Shown: positions 49,769 through 59,180, numbered from the stretch's first letter. The stretch: 64,000 nucleotides of DNA from Agarilytica sp045430345 (GCA_045430345.1 JAILXT010000001.1:186001-250000); one strand, 5' to 3'. A program made the numbers and translations. The notes: generated by a model from the letters alone, not told the origin.

Positions 49769-50731
49769 TTGTTATTGCCAACTGACTGGCTAGATCGAAA
49801 TTTAACTGAAATCGCCTGCCTCGCCCCGCTACAAGAAATCGTACTCGATATCTTTGAAGAAAAATCTGTACGTGTGTTTATTAAACGCGAGGATCTACTG
49901 CACCCGCTAATTGGCGGAAACAAAATATACAAACTGCACGGCTACCTGAGTCATTACCTTCAGACGGATAATAATGCGCCTATTGTGAGTTTTGGTGGCG
50001 CGTACTCAAATCATATATTGGCGTTGGCAACCGTCGGAAATATGATGGGTATTCGGACGATTGGGGTTATCCGTGGGGAAGAGAGCGCTGAGCTGAGCGA
50101 TACTTTGTTGGACGCAAAGGCTCAGGGGATGCATTTACATTTTGTCTCTCGGTCAGAATATCGGCAGCGGCATCAGCCCGATATGTTACGAAGGTTAGAA
50201 AAGCAATACGGCAATATTTTTACTATCCCAGAAGGGGGTGGCGGTACGACCGGCGCGCTAGGAATGATATCCCTTGCCGAGGGAATCACACTGCGCGCGG
50301 ATTTTAAACCGGAGTATATTTTTCATGCGTGTGGCACCGGCGCTTCATTGGCGGGGTTAATTGCCGGTTTCAGTCGTCAGCCTGTCGGCGGTATTTACAC
50401 CTATGGTGTACCGGTGCTCAAAGGCTATACAGCGCTAGGAAGTGACATAGAAAGCCTTATTGGGGCGCTAGGGGCTTCATCTCAGTGCTGGCGCTTGCTT
50501 GAGGACTATCATTGGGGTGGGTATGCGAAGTTCCCCGATGCTTTGGCTTCTTTTGTGCAAGGCTTCGAAGAGAAGACCGGGATACCACTAGATCCGGTCT
50601 ATACTGCTAAGGAGATCTGGGCCATTGTTGATCAGGTTTCACATGATAGATTCCCCCCTGGGGCGAACATTGTGGCAGTGCATTCTGGCGGTCTCCAAGG
50701 GCGAAGAGGTTACGGTTTATCGTTCGAGTGA
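49769..50731 (+). CDS. PLP-dependent enzyme, ACC deaminase/D-cysteine desulfhydrase-like
   Basis: The 320-residue enzyme has the fold-type II tryptophan-synthase-beta family pattern: KREDLLHPLIGGNKIYKL with the PLP lysine in GGNKIYK, VSFGGAYSNHILALATVG, and the phosphate loop HACGTGASLAGLIAGF. Relatives deaminate 1-aminocyclopropane-1-carboxylate or desulfhydrate D-cysteine; in bacteria without plant association the latter is more common, so substrate is left open. The TTG start at 49769 has a GGA eight bases upstream. It begins 27 bases after the coiled-coil gene on the same strand; a shared transcript is possible. Confidence 0.87.
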   Translation: MLLPTDWLDRNLTEIACLAPLQEIVLDIFEEKSVRVFIKREDLLHPLIGGNKIYKLHGYLSHYLQTDNNAPIVSFGGAYSNHILALATVGNMMGIRTIGVIRGEESAELSDTLLDAKAQGMHLHFVSRSEYRQRHQPDMLRRLEKQYGNIFTIPEGGGGTTGALGMISLAEGITLRADFKPEYIFHACGTGASLAGLIAGFSRQPVGGIYTYGVPVLKGYTALGSDIESLIGALGASSQCWRLLEDYHWGGYAKFPDALASFVQGFEEKTGIPLDPVYTAKEIWAIVDQVSHDRFPPGANIVAVHSGGLQGRRGYGLSFE

Positions 50732-50829
50732 AGATAGACGGCACTTTTTGCCCCTTTTTGAATTGATCGCTCAAGCTTAAAGGGTTCTCGGCAATTACGC
50801 AGAGAATAACCAGGAGTAAAAAGCGTTAA

Positions 50830-51966
50830 ATGATGCCCTTCGAAGTTTTATCCCAATCATACGGACGCCTTGTCGAAGATGCTTTTGACACGGCTGATAC
50901 GCTTATCCCCTTAAAGTCATTACGTCCAAGTTTCTTGGAAGATTTATTTAGCCACGTTGCCGTACAAACGATTTTTTCTGGTCAAGTGATTTTTGAAGAC
51001 GGGTGTGTTGATCATCAACACATTTACCTGCAAAGTGGTGAGGTTGTACTCGAATACCCAAATGGCCGTAAAGAATTGATACGAGCAGGCATTACCTGTT
51101 TGCCAATTGTTCATCAGCAACCACGACCTGCGCGATGTATTGCTAATGGCGATTGCACCTTGCTTCGTATCGATAGCGATCGCGTTGACCGTACAATTAG
51201 TTGGAGTCAGGTTGCGGATTATTTACTGTCCGAATTGTCTTTGGAGCGAGATTATGATGAAGATATTGAATGGATGCAGACGGTATTAAACTCAAACCTT
51301 TTCCTAAAAGCACCCCCTGTAAATGCTGAGCAGATTTTTTCTCGTTTAACGCCGATGGTTGTGGAAGAGGGCGAAGTTGTTATTCGTCAGGGTGAAATTG
51401 GGGATTGCTGTTACTTTATCAAAGAGGGTGATGCCAAAGTCACGGTGCGTAATAACGATATTATGCATGCGGAGTTAGTTGCGGAGATTGGTCCGGGTCG
51501 CTGTTTTGGCGAAGATGCATTGGTGAATGAAACCGTGCGTAATGCCACGATTACGATGACGGAAAAAGGCGTGTTGATGCGCTTAGAAAAAAGCGATTTC
51601 ATGCTGCTTTTAAACGAGCCTGCCGTCGACGAAGTCACTCGCGACGAGATTCGTACCATGATCGAAGAGCCTGTGTTTGTCGATGTCCGTACCGAGGAGG
51701 AATATAGTGCGGGACATTTAGCATTTTCTGCAAATTTGCCATTGTCGTTACTGAGTATTAAAAAACGATTATTATCGCCAGAGAAGCCTTATATCTTTTA
51801 TTGTGATACGGGTACGCGTAGCTGTGCGGCGGCGTATTTACTTGGAAAACAGGGCTATAACGTTTTAGCGCTGTCGGGCGGTATTTCCGGTGCCTCATTG
51901 GATGAAGAGCTTGTGACAGATGAAAATTATATTCTGCGTGATGGCAACTTAGTTTCTGGCCAATAA
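50830..51966 (+). CDS. Two cyclic-nucleotide-binding domains fused to rhodanese
   Basis: The 378-residue protein has an N-terminal cNMP-binding-like barrel (about 30-125) without a clear phosphate-binding cassette. A second barrel (about 150-265; VVIRQGEIGDCCYFIKEGDAKV, then CFGEDALVNETVRNATI) has a near-complete cassette, including the FGE and the arginine, so it may bind cAMP or c-di-GMP. The C-terminal rhodanese domain (about 275-370; PVFVDVRTEEEYSAGHLAFSANLPL) has a cysteine in the active-site loop YCDTGTRS. No helix-turn-helix is present, so it is not a CRP-type regulator; a ligand-gated sulfur-transfer or sensing role is inferred. ATG 50830 or 50833 could be the start. Confidence 0.87.
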   Translation: MMPFEVLSQSYGRLVEDAFDTADTLIPLKSLRPSFLEDLFSHVAVQTIFSGQVIFEDGCVDHQHIYLQSGEVVLEYPNGRKELIRAGITCLPIVHQQPRPARCIANGDCTLLRIDSDRVDRTISWSQVADYLLSELSLERDYDEDIEWMQTVLNSNLFLKAPPVNAEQIFSRLTPMVVEEGEVVIRQGEIGDCCYFIKEGDAKVTVRNNDIMHAELVAEIGPGRCFGEDALVNETVRNATITMTEKGVLMRLEKSDFMLLLNEPAVDEVTRDEIRTMIEEPVFVDVRTEEEYSAGHLAFSANLPLSLLSIKKRLLSPEKPYIFYCDTGTRSCAAAYLLGKQGYNVLALSGGISGASLDEELVTDENYILRDGNLVSGQ

Positions 51967-52026
51967 TCCCCTTCTGATTTTCTATTCGGTTTTTCTGAAT
52001 ACCATCGTATTTGTTTTAACAGAAAA

Positions 52027-52051
52027 GTGGGCACGGTATAACCGTACCCAC
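52027..52051 (-). terminator. Hairpin terminator of the esterase gene
   Basis: GTGGG-C-ACGGT/ACCGT-A-CCCAC around ATA, followed on the minus strand by TTTTCTGTT. It may also slow transcription arriving from the plus strand. Confidence 0.65.
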
Positions 52052-52074
52052 TGCGTATCATCGCCTATGTGGCG

Positions 52075-54132
52075 TTAGCATCCGCCGAGCTCCCAAAGGG
52101 AACCGTTTTCGCTGTGCAGTGTGTTATATCCCCAGGTAGAACCAGGCATAGCATCATCACTTCCATTAGCAAAATAGCTTGGTGAGAACATGGAACCAGT
52201 GCTATATGCTCTGCCGCCGGACTTATGATAGTAATTGTACGCTGAGACCTCTTCGCAGCTTGGCGTAGGTGTGGCGGTTGGGGTCGGCGTAGGTGTAGCA
52301 GTTGGCGTAGGCGTTGCCGTGGGTGTCGCGGTTGGCGTAGCGGTCGGAGTGGGCGTAGGCGTTGGTGCCGGTCCAGTCGAACACGCTTGCTCTGGTCCTG
52401 CACAATTGTTTGCCCCGGCTTCATCAACCCAACGGCAATTTCCGCCACTGGTTTCTTCTTCGATCATCGTGAACTCAGTGGAACCACTGTATGCGGTATA
52501 GCACCACGAATATCCTTCACCATAGGTAATCGTGCCCTCGTTCAAGTGGAAATTGATATCACCTGTTTTTCCTAGGTTAATGGTTTCGAATCCTGTGCTA
52601 GCAGACGAGGCGGTGAGTGGAGGATTCGCCGTATCTGTACCCGAGATGACGACTGAATGTACCCCATAAGACAAGCTGCACTCTTCAATACTAAAGGTAG
52701 TGGTACTCGCATTCGTGACAGAAATAGGCACGACCAAGCTGCTATCAAACGTTGCATTTGCACTGCCTAGGTTGCCATCGATGTCAGAAACCGTTCCAGA
52801 AACAGTGACACAAGCACCTGCTATCGATGTGTTTACATTGGTGATGGTGGGCGCGCTGTTCGGTGGGATAGGGCCGACCCATATCGAGGACACATCAGAG
52901 CTGCTAGAACCTTCGTCATCGGTCGCTGTCGCGGTGACGGTGTAATTACCATTGGCCAACGATACCGTGTCGCCAACAAAGTACCCTGAGCCATCAACAC
53001 TTAAGCTAAGTGTATCCACGGTTTGCCCTGAGCTTGTGTTTGTCACCACAACGGTTACGGAAACGATAGCGCCATCACTATCGAGTGCGGTTCCGCTCAC
53101 TGTAATGATGCTGTTGCCTTCAGAAAGTGAGAGCCCAGAAATATCGGGCGCTGCATTTGTCACAACGCGTCGGTTATTATCGAAGAAGAACTCTGTAACG
53201 TATTCAGGATAGTTAACATGTGTATGATCGACATAGCTTCCGCCGCCTGAGCTGCCTGGCCCGGCCGGCCAAGCGTGTCCCATACCCGTGACGATGATGT
53301 TTGAATTTCGTGGGCCGTCAGCATCACAAAATGTATTCACAACGCCACCGCCCGAGATGCTGGTGGGGTTATCGCCACCGCTACAATCACTTACTGCGGT
53401 ATCTTCACCGTAGGTTGCGGCCATGATGTCCGATACGCGATCACACCATACGGGTGCCACGGTTCCGTCGTTTGCGCCACAAATCGTGCTGTGAATTTGT
53501 GTGTATAACGAAGATTGGCTGTTGGCACTGTCTTTGTTTGATAGCGTTTTACAATTACTCACGCCTTGGCTAACAGAGATGTTTGCAGAAGTTAACGATT
53601 GGCCATTCGAGCCTGGTCCAGGCCCCGCGTTAACACCCGCTCCTGCAAACACTTCTGGCGCCAAGCAGGCGATACTCGCAACCATGCCGCCGCCCGAAGA
53701 TAAGCCGGAGATGTACACCTGCGCGGGATCAATGTTGAGACTCGTATCGTTTAATAATGCGTCGACCAGGTCCAGTAGGTATTTTGCATCGCTGCTATTG
53801 CGTGACATGCTCATACCGACATGAAAATTCCAGCATCCCAGTCCGCCGTACGTACCTTCACGTGAGGGGTCCGCTATCGCGACAACCATACCGTAGGCAT
53901 CTGCAGTGGAGGGCCAGTTGGCGCCAGTTTGGAGTTCTTCGTTGGTTTGTCCGCAGCCGGGAAGGTTTACCATTAACGCGCGTTTGTTAGCGAGTGAAGG
54001 AGGGGTGCTTGGAACGTAGAGGATGGTATTGAGTTTTCCACCGATGACAGTTTCTGTTTGCCAAGCGGCATGGGTTGCCAACGAGATGCTTAAGCTAAGA
54101 ATAGCGAGCAAAGTAGAGTGAACTATTTTCAT
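52075..54132 (-). CDS. Secreted multidomain PHB-depolymerase-like esterase
   Basis: The 685-residue protein has a signal peptide (MKIVHSTLLAILSLSISLATHAA), then a polyhydroxybutyrate-depolymerase/feruloyl-esterase-type hydrolase to about residue 325 (ALMVNLPGCGQTNEEL, nucleophile elbow ISGLSSGGGMVAS). Two Ig-like modules follow (about 325-520; DISGLSLSEGNSIITVSGTALDSDGAIVS and ITNVNTSIAGACVTVSGTVSDIDG), then a Cys-containing module (SWCYTAYSGSTEFTMIEEETSGGNCRWVDEAG), a 35-residue Thr-Pro linker and a 60-residue C-terminal module with paired cysteines (CEEVSAYNYYHKSGGRAY...WELGGC). The terminal modules look like binding domains for polymer or polysaccharide. ATG 54132 has AGGAAAA upstream; a frame opening 46 codons earlier has neither signal nor ribosome site. 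The polymer substrate is not determined. Confidence 0.87.
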   Translation of the reverse strand: MKIVHSTLLAILSLSISLATHAAWQTETVIGGKLNTILYVPSTPPSLANKRALMVNLPGCGQTNEELQTGANWPSTADAYGMVVAIADPSREGTYGGLGCWNFHVGMSMSRNSSDAKYLLDLVDALLNDTSLNIDPAQVYISGLSSGGGMVASIACLAPEVFAGAGVNAGPGPGSNGQSLTSANISVSQGVSNCKTLSNKDSANSQSSLYTQIHSTICGANDGTVAPVWCDRVSDIMAATYGEDTAVSDCSGGDNPTSISGGGVVNTFCDADGPRNSNIIVTGMGHAWPAGPGSSGGGSYVDHTHVNYPEYVTEFFFDNNRRVVTNAAPDISGLSLSEGNSIITVSGTALDSDGAIVSVTVVVTNTSSGQTVDTLSLSVDGSGYFVGDTVSLANGNYTVTATATDDEGSSSSDVSSIWVGPIPPNSAPTITNVNTSIAGACVTVSGTVSDIDGNLGSANATFDSSLVVPISVTNASTTTFSIEECSLSYGVHSVVISGTDTANPPLTASSASTGFETINLGKTGDINFHLNEGTITYGEGYSWCYTAYSGSTEFTMIEEETSGGNCRWVDEAGANNCAGPEQACSTGPAPTPTPTPTATPTATPTATPTPTATPTPTPTATPTPSCEEVSAYNYYHKSGGRAYSTGSMFSPSYFANGSDDAMPGSTWGYNTLHSENGSLWELGGC
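52262..52372 (-). repeat. Imperfect hexamer repeat coding the Thr-Pro linker
   Basis: Tandem GGCGTAGGTGT/GGCGTTGC-like units encode alternating Thr, Pro and Ala (TPTPTPTATPTATP...). Such tracts change length easily and also generate false Val/Gly-rich frames on the plus strand. Confidence 0.85.
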
Positions 54133-54829
54133 TATTATTTTCCTGATTCGAGTTAGTTTTATAACGCATGGAAAAACTTTATTATTTAGCGAACAATAAA
54201 ATCCAAAGGCCGACGTTCTGCCACCTGCCATTTTTTTACCAACTAGAAACTGATATGCGATGAGATACACGTAAGCAGGTTGAACAACCTAGCCTAGTCA
54301 TTAGCCGACGATATCAGAATTAATAAATAGCACTTCTTTTTGGCAATCCTTGCCATTATTGTTGAACCAAATCGTGAAGCACTTCTTTATTTCCAAGTGC
54401 GCGCGTTCGGCCTTTTTATTTTTATCGCTATATTTTGTGCAGAAATAAAATGCGAATAACATAAGGCATTCAACAACTGTACAAGGAAAAGGTTAATATT
54501 CATTTGTCGTTGAATAAATGCGACTAAGGTATAATTTACTAATTGATTAATTAATGTTAATGGCGAGCTGTTTTTATTCTTAATTGAAATTTCTGAAAGA
54601 GTTTTAATTTCTATTGGGTTTAAAAAGAGGGGCGTTTTCTTGGTTTGATACTTTGGTGCTGCGACTAAAGTGTGATGCCAGTACTAAATTGCGTGTGTGG
54701 TTTTAGTATACGCAAAGCAGATTAAATTTCAACGTTTGTTTAGTTTTGTTTTAAAAGTAGTCGTTTCGTACGAAGTTTGATGTATGGTCTCTGCGCGGGG
54801 CAAGCGGGCTCAGCGCAGTATGAGAAGAT
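54133..54829. other. ~700-base AT-rich intergenic region
   Basis: It lies upstream of the esterase gene and downstream of the DUF1853 gene. A small hairpin AGGTT/AACCT around GAAC lies at 54277-54290. No ORF, known RNA or mobile element was recognised. Confidence 0.5.
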
Positions 54830-55810
54830 TTAGTTTCTGTGTAGTGGCGATTTAATTTCTGGCCAGCAGTCGGGAACAATCATGAGTCGCGTTTGTTCTT
54901 TATCTTTTTCGTGGGGGTGGTGCAGCCAAATCATCAATCCCGGTGCAACTTTTCGTTCTTTTTGTGCGCATTCATAAATACTGCGTATTTGATTTATTAC
55001 GGCATCAGCGCCATCTGTATTGTGGTTTTCCGGTCCGGTAAGCCATTCCATTTTGTCGCATGATGTAAATGCGCTTTCGCTGCTGGGAACGATATCGAGA
55101 AACTCACTTATTTTAATCCAGCGTGCATGGAGTAGGTTTGGGTTGGTGTTTTCTGGGAGTTTGGTGATGAGGTTTCCGTTAAATGGGGTAAATAAGACGC
55201 CTTTTATAAAATGTAGGGATTCAATTTCTTCACGCTTTTCATTTTCATTCTTCAGGTTAAGAAATATTGCCTCTGTATCTTTGCGCTGTGGGAGCGGTAG
55301 TTGATGAGTCCGCATTCTTTCAAGTTTGATATCCAATCGGTCAATTGCATTGGGCCCGACCCAGGAGTGCCACTCGCGTTCACCGGATGCTGTTTGTAAA
55401 AAGAATTTCACGGCAATCTCTATATGGGTTAGGTAGGGTTTTGCATTCGCGATGATGAAGTCGCATTCGCCTATCGTTTGTTTTTCTCCCTGTGCACGAA
55501 AGTTTTTGTACACCTTATTTTTTTCTTCTGGTGAGTTCTCCAAATAAAAATTGAACAGGGATTCGCAATAAAGTCCCAGTCTGCGAAAGCGCTGTCGGTC
55601 GATTCCTGTGGGGATTATGTCGTTGGCAGCAATGTCTGCATCTACTGACCTGAGCCAGTTGACGAGATCGGCCTGCGACTCAGGGCTGGGGCAGGGGTGG
55701 TAGGCGGAAAATTCGCCCAAGGTTTGGTCAATGAGCGAGGGTGATAGCAGTAGCCACGCTAGGTCCCGTACGTATGGGTGTTGAAAATTCATCCAGAGGG
55801 GCTGGGTCAT
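54830..55810 (-). CDS. DUF1853 family protein
   Basis: The 326-residue protein matches DUF1853 along its length: VRDLAWLLLSPSLI near the start, RFRRLGLYCESLFNFYLEN, IGECDFIIANAKPYLTHIEIAVKFFLQ, WVGPNAIDRLDIKLERMRTHQLPL and a C-terminal WLHHPHEKDKEQTRLMIVPDCWPEI. The E-x-D...E-x-A-x-K arrangement (GECDF, HIEIAVKF) resembles a PD-(D/E)XK nuclease core; that is a pattern observation only. No function is established. ATG 55810, with GAGG upstream, is preferred over a GTG six codons earlier. Confidence 0.83.
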   Translation of the reverse strand: MTQPLWMNFQHPYVRDLAWLLLSPSLIDQTLGEFSAYHPCPSPESQADLVNWLRSVDADIAANDIIPTGIDRQRFRRLGLYCESLFNFYLENSPEEKNKVYKNFRAQGEKQTIGECDFIIANAKPYLTHIEIAVKFFLQTASGEREWHSWVGPNAIDRLDIKLERMRTHQLPLPQRKDTEAIFLNLKNENEKREEIESLHFIKGVLFTPFNGNLITKLPENTNPNLLHARWIKISEFLDIVPSSESAFTSCDKMEWLTGPENHNTDGADAVINQIRSIYECAQKERKVAPGLMIWLHHPHEKDKEQTRLMIVPDCWPEIKSPLHRN

Positions 55811-56068
55811 TATGTGCCTCGATTTCACTGTTTAAGTGATCATAGCAGGGCGGTCGTTTGATGTTATCTATTGATAATGCCCAATGTGCGGCGCGAGCTT
55901 CATCCGAGGCGGTGAAATCGCTTCGTCCTGTACCGTTCTCGTGTAAAATTAGCCCTCAACGATTGGTGGTCGCGTTTTTCCTTATTAAGCCGGTTTTAAC
56001 TGTTTTTGGTGGTTATTTGACCTGTTTTGGAGCGTAAACCCGTTATAAATCCGTAGTTAAGGTCATCT

Positions 56069-56956
56069 ATGAGTAAGTTTTCTACCATCGGCTTAATTGG
56101 CCGCTTGGCGAGTGAAAGTACAAAGGGTTCTCTACAGCGTTTAGTTTCCTTTTTGGAAAAACAAGATGTAACGGTGTTGATCGATGAGGAGACTTCCTCC
56201 GCGATGCCAGATTGCCCTTTGAAAATTCAACCACGCAGTGTGCTCGCAGATGAATGTGATTTGATCATTGTGGTGGGGGGGGATGGTAGCTTGCTGTCAG
56301 CTGCCCGTGCTTTTTCTGGTCACGACGTCAAAATCCTAGGGATTAATAGAGGGCGTTTGGGGTTTCTCACGGATATTTCTCCCGATGATATTGAGTACAA
56401 GGTCGGGGCAGTACTGGAGGGCAAGTACACCACAGAAGATCGTTGGCTCTTGAAGTCGGTGGTCAAGCGCGATGGTAAAGTGGTCTCCGAGGGTGTTGCG
56501 TTAAATGATGTTGTGGTCCACCCCGGTAAATTTATTCGGATGATCGAGTTTGAATTGTCAATAGATGATCAGTTTGTTTATCGCCAACGTTCTGATGGCC
56601 TGATCATATCCTCTCCCACTGGGTCGACGGCTTATGCGCTAAGTGGCGGGGGGCCGATCATGCACCCACAGCTTGACGCAGTTGTGCTGGTGCCAATGAA
56701 CCCTCATACACTCAGCAGTCGACCGATTGTTGTGCATGGTGAGAGCGAAATTAAGCTGGTAATCAGTCGCTCTAACCAGCTTCACCCGCACGTGACGTGC
56801 GATGGGCAGACGCATGTTGTTTCTCAGCCAGGTGATGAAGTCTACATTTCGAAATCCGATCGCTTTCTTCATCTTGTTCACCCAGAAGGCCATGACTTTT
56901 TCGAAACCTGTAGATCAAAACTCGGGTGGGCCAGCCAAGCATCGTTAGGACAATAG
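56069..56956 (+). CDS. nadK: NAD kinase
   Basis: The 295-residue enzyme phosphorylates NAD+ to NADP+ using ATP. The GGDGSLLSAARAF motif with catalytic aspartate lies at about residues 70-82; NRGRLGFLTDI, the NDVVVHPGKFIRMIEFELSID region and SDGLIISSPTGSTAYALSGGGPIMHP follow in the usual order. Length is normal. A G run (56274-56281) just before GGDGS is intact in frame. It is divergent from the DUF1853 gene and begins a run of three closely spaced genes. Confidence 0.97.
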   Translation: MSKFSTIGLIGRLASESTKGSLQRLVSFLEKQDVTVLIDEETSSAMPDCPLKIQPRSVLADECDLIIVVGGDGSLLSAARAFSGHDVKILGINRGRLGFLTDISPDDIEYKVGAVLEGKYTTEDRWLLKSVVKRDGKVVSEGVALNDVVVHPGKFIRMIEFELSIDDQFVYRQRSDGLIISSPTGSTAYALSGGGPIMHPQLDAVVLVPMNPHTLSSRPIVVHGESEIKLVISRSNQLHPHVTCDGQTHVVSQPGDEVYISKSDRFLHLVHPEGHDFFETCRSKLGWASQASLGQ

Positions 56957-56966
56957 GCGTATACGA

Positions 56967-57941
56967 TTGAACTTTTCAGGTTATGACGTAATTGGTGATG
57001 TTCATGGGTGTGCAATTACACTCACGCGTTTATTAGTGAAATTAGGTTATGCAGTAGAGGACGGTGTTTTTCATCACCCGTCTCGCCAAGTTATTTTTGT
57101 TGGTGATATTGTTGATCGCGGGCCGCGTATCCGCGAAGCATTGCATATCGTTAAAAACATGGTGGATGCCCGCACAGCCCAGTGCATTATGGGAAACCAC
57201 GAATACAATATCTTGGGCTATATCACGCCCACGCCTGAAACCGAATCTTCAGATTCTGTCGAGTATGTTCGGGCTCATAATGCGCGACATAATCGCCTAA
57301 TCGCTGAAACCTTAATGCAGTTTGCGTCGTACCCAGAAGAGTGGCGACTATTTTTGGATTGGTTTCGCACGCTCCCGGTGTATTTGGATATGGAGGGTTG
57401 CCGTGTTGTTCATGCGTGTTGGGACGATGCGTTAATTAAAGCCTTTGAGGCACAGCAGTTTGGCCCTGTGCTTGATAAAGCTTTTATGCAGCGTTCGTCC
57501 GACAAAAGCACATTAGAAGGGCGGTTTATGGATCGCCTCACGCGCGGCACCGACATGATTTTACCCGAGGGCCGGCGTATAAAAGGTAAAGATGGCTACG
57601 AGCGCAGGATGTTTCGGACCAAGTTTTGGTCAGAGACGCCGAGCGTATTCGAAGATGTGGTATTTCAGCCTGACCCACTGCCAGAAGACGTCGCGGCAAT
57701 ACCGTTGTCTGAAAAACAGAAGCAGGCGCTGATATATTACGGTGTAAATGAAAAACCGGTATTTGTCGGGCACTATTGGCTGCAAGGTAGGCCTAAGCCT
57801 TTACGCGATAATGTCGCATGTTTGGATTACAGTGCGGTTAAGTACGGCAGCCTTGTGGCGTATCGGTTTGACGGCGAGTCCCGGCTTGATCAATCAAAAT
57901 TTGAATGGGTTGATGTGACGCCTGAATATAAAGGACACTAG
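56967..57941 (+). CDS. Calcineurin-like metallophosphoesterase
   Basis: The 324-residue protein has the metal-binding motifs of bacterial PPP-type phosphatases: YDVIGDVHGCAITL, FVGDIVDRGPRI and IMGNHEYN, with later histidines in VVHACWDDALI and VFVGHYWLQG. Relatives are Ser/Thr- or diadenosine-polyphosphate-type hydrolases; substrate is not determined here. The start is TTG, 10 bases after nadK, and the rhomboid gene begins 9 bases after the stop. The three are probably one transcript. Confidence 0.88.
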   Translation: MNFSGYDVIGDVHGCAITLTRLLVKLGYAVEDGVFHHPSRQVIFVGDIVDRGPRIREALHIVKNMVDARTAQCIMGNHEYNILGYITPTPETESSDSVEYVRAHNARHNRLIAETLMQFASYPEEWRLFLDWFRTLPVYLDMEGCRVVHACWDDALIKAFEAQQFGPVLDKAFMQRSSDKSTLEGRFMDRLTRGTDMILPEGRRIKGKDGYERRMFRTKFWSETPSVFEDVVFQPDPLPEDVAAIPLSEKQKQALIYYGVNEKPVFVGHYWLQGRPKPLRDNVACLDYSAVKYGSLVAYRFDGESRLDQSKFEWVDVTPEYKGH

Positions 57942-57950
57942 GTTTTATTC

Positions 57951-58775
57951 ATGTTATTTGGCGAGTTTCCTTTAAATCAAGACTTAAGTTTATTGAGTCG
58001 TAAGCTCCGGCAGTACAATATCGCCCATCGGTTTACCGAGGAGCAGGGGGTACAAAAACTTTGGCTGCAAGATGCTCGGCATGTTGCAGAGATCAATGCG
58101 TGGTTGACGGATATGGATAGCTTGGAGGGGGAGCCTCTTCAGGATACGCCGCATAACTCTTTATCCGCATCTCAAGGTCAATTTTCAATAGCGCCCGTGA
58201 TGATCACATTGAGTATTATTTTATGTGGTGTGCTTGGTTACTTGTTGGTGTTCTTTAACGCGGTTGGCCCTGTTAATACGCTGCTTTTTGCGCCCTTATC
58301 GTACTTAATGAAAAGTGGTGAGCTATGGCGATTGTATTCACCGGTTTTTTTGCATTTTAGCGTCATGCACATTCTTTTTAATGCACTCTGGATCTGGGAG
58401 GTCGGTAAACGTTTAGAGCCCTTTATGAATAAAGGCCATTATTTTGGTTTATTTATTTTCTGTGGTTTAGTCTCAAATATTTTTCAGTATGTTTTTAGTG
58501 GCCAGATAATGTTTGGCGGGTTATCGGGTGTCGTGTACGGCTACTTTGGGTGTAATTTTGTTTTATATCGTCGTTGGCCGGTACCTAGGTTAATGTTACC
58601 TCCCGCAATATACGGTTTTATGCTGGTGTGGTTGGTTATTGGGTTTGCGGGGTTTATTGATTTTTTTATTGCGGGTCAGGTGGCCAATTGGGCGCATCTG
58701 GGCGGATTGCTGGCGGGTTTGGCTTACGCAGGGTTTTATAAAATCTTTGCGAAGCCTTTAGTTGCTAGTATGTAA
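57951..58775 (+). CDS. Rhomboid-family intramembrane serine protease (GlpG-like)
   Basis: The 274-residue protein has a cytoplasmic N-terminal domain of about 80 residues, as in GlpG, and six hydrophobic segments. Key residues are present: HFSVMHILFNALWIWEVGKRLE (the H-x(3)-H-x(3)-N region), the serine in GGLSGVVYGYFGCNF (about S192) and the histidine in WAHLGGLLAGLAY in the last helix. GlpG cleaves membrane proteins within the bilayer; its targets here are unknown. It closes the nadK-phosphatase-rhomboid run. Confidence 0.92.
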   Translation: MLFGEFPLNQDLSLLSRKLRQYNIAHRFTEEQGVQKLWLQDARHVAEINAWLTDMDSLEGEPLQDTPHNSLSASQGQFSIAPVMITLSIILCGVLGYLLVFFNAVGPVNTLLFAPLSYLMKSGELWRLYSPVFLHFSVMHILFNALWIWEVGKRLEPFMNKGHYFGLFIFCGLVSNIFQYVFSGQIMFGGLSGVVYGYFGCNFVLYRRWPVPRLMLPPAIYGFMLVWLVIGFAGFIDFFIAGQVANWAHLGGLLAGLAYAGFYKIFAKPLVASM

Positions 58776-58870
58776 ATTGTCGACATCATCAGGTTTGTTA
58801 GCCTTATAAATCTATATGTTATTTAGAGATGAACTGAGATCTAAAAGTTGAATTAATCGAGTTAGGAATT

Positions 58871-59119
58871 ATGGAATCAGATAAGTATACAAATGCTCTC
58901 ACTCCCGAGATTATTGAGAAATTTAAAACAGCCGTCGAGATCGGTAAATGGCCAGATGGTAAAAAATTAACGCCGGAGCAAGTGGAAACCTGTATGCAGG
59001 CTATCATTACCTACGAGCATGCTCATGTTGATGAAACAGAGCGAACGGCGTACGTGCCGCCTAAAGCAACGCCCTGTGCACCAAAAGATGAAGAAGATGT
59101 CGTTAAATGGGAAAAGTAG
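58871..59119 (+). CDS. DUF1315 family protein (YeaC-like)
   Basis: The 82-residue protein begins with helix LTPEIIEKFKTAVEIGKWPDGKKLTPEQVETCMQAIITYEHAHVDETERTAYVPPK, the usual DUF1315/YeaC sequence. The C-terminal ~15 residues are polar. An AGGA site precedes the ATG. No function is known for the family. It is followed after 60 bases by pepN on the same strand. Confidence 0.83.
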   Translation: MESDKYTNALTPEIIEKFKTAVEIGKWPDGKKLTPEQVETCMQAIITYEHAHVDETERTAYVPPKATPCAPKDEEDVVKWEK

Positions 59120-59180
59120 GCGTAAGCCCCTAAAGTAATATTCATTGTGGAACAGATATTAGAGAGCTATCGGAAAAACT

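Noticed and set aside
52065..52448. Minus-strand frame overlapping the esterase C-terminus
   Set aside because: Shifted reading of the same repeat; the esterase frame has the conserved modules and a stop that fits the terminator.
52235..52501. Plus-strand Val/Gly-rich frame
   Set aside because: It is the complement of the Thr-Pro linker repeat in the esterase gene.
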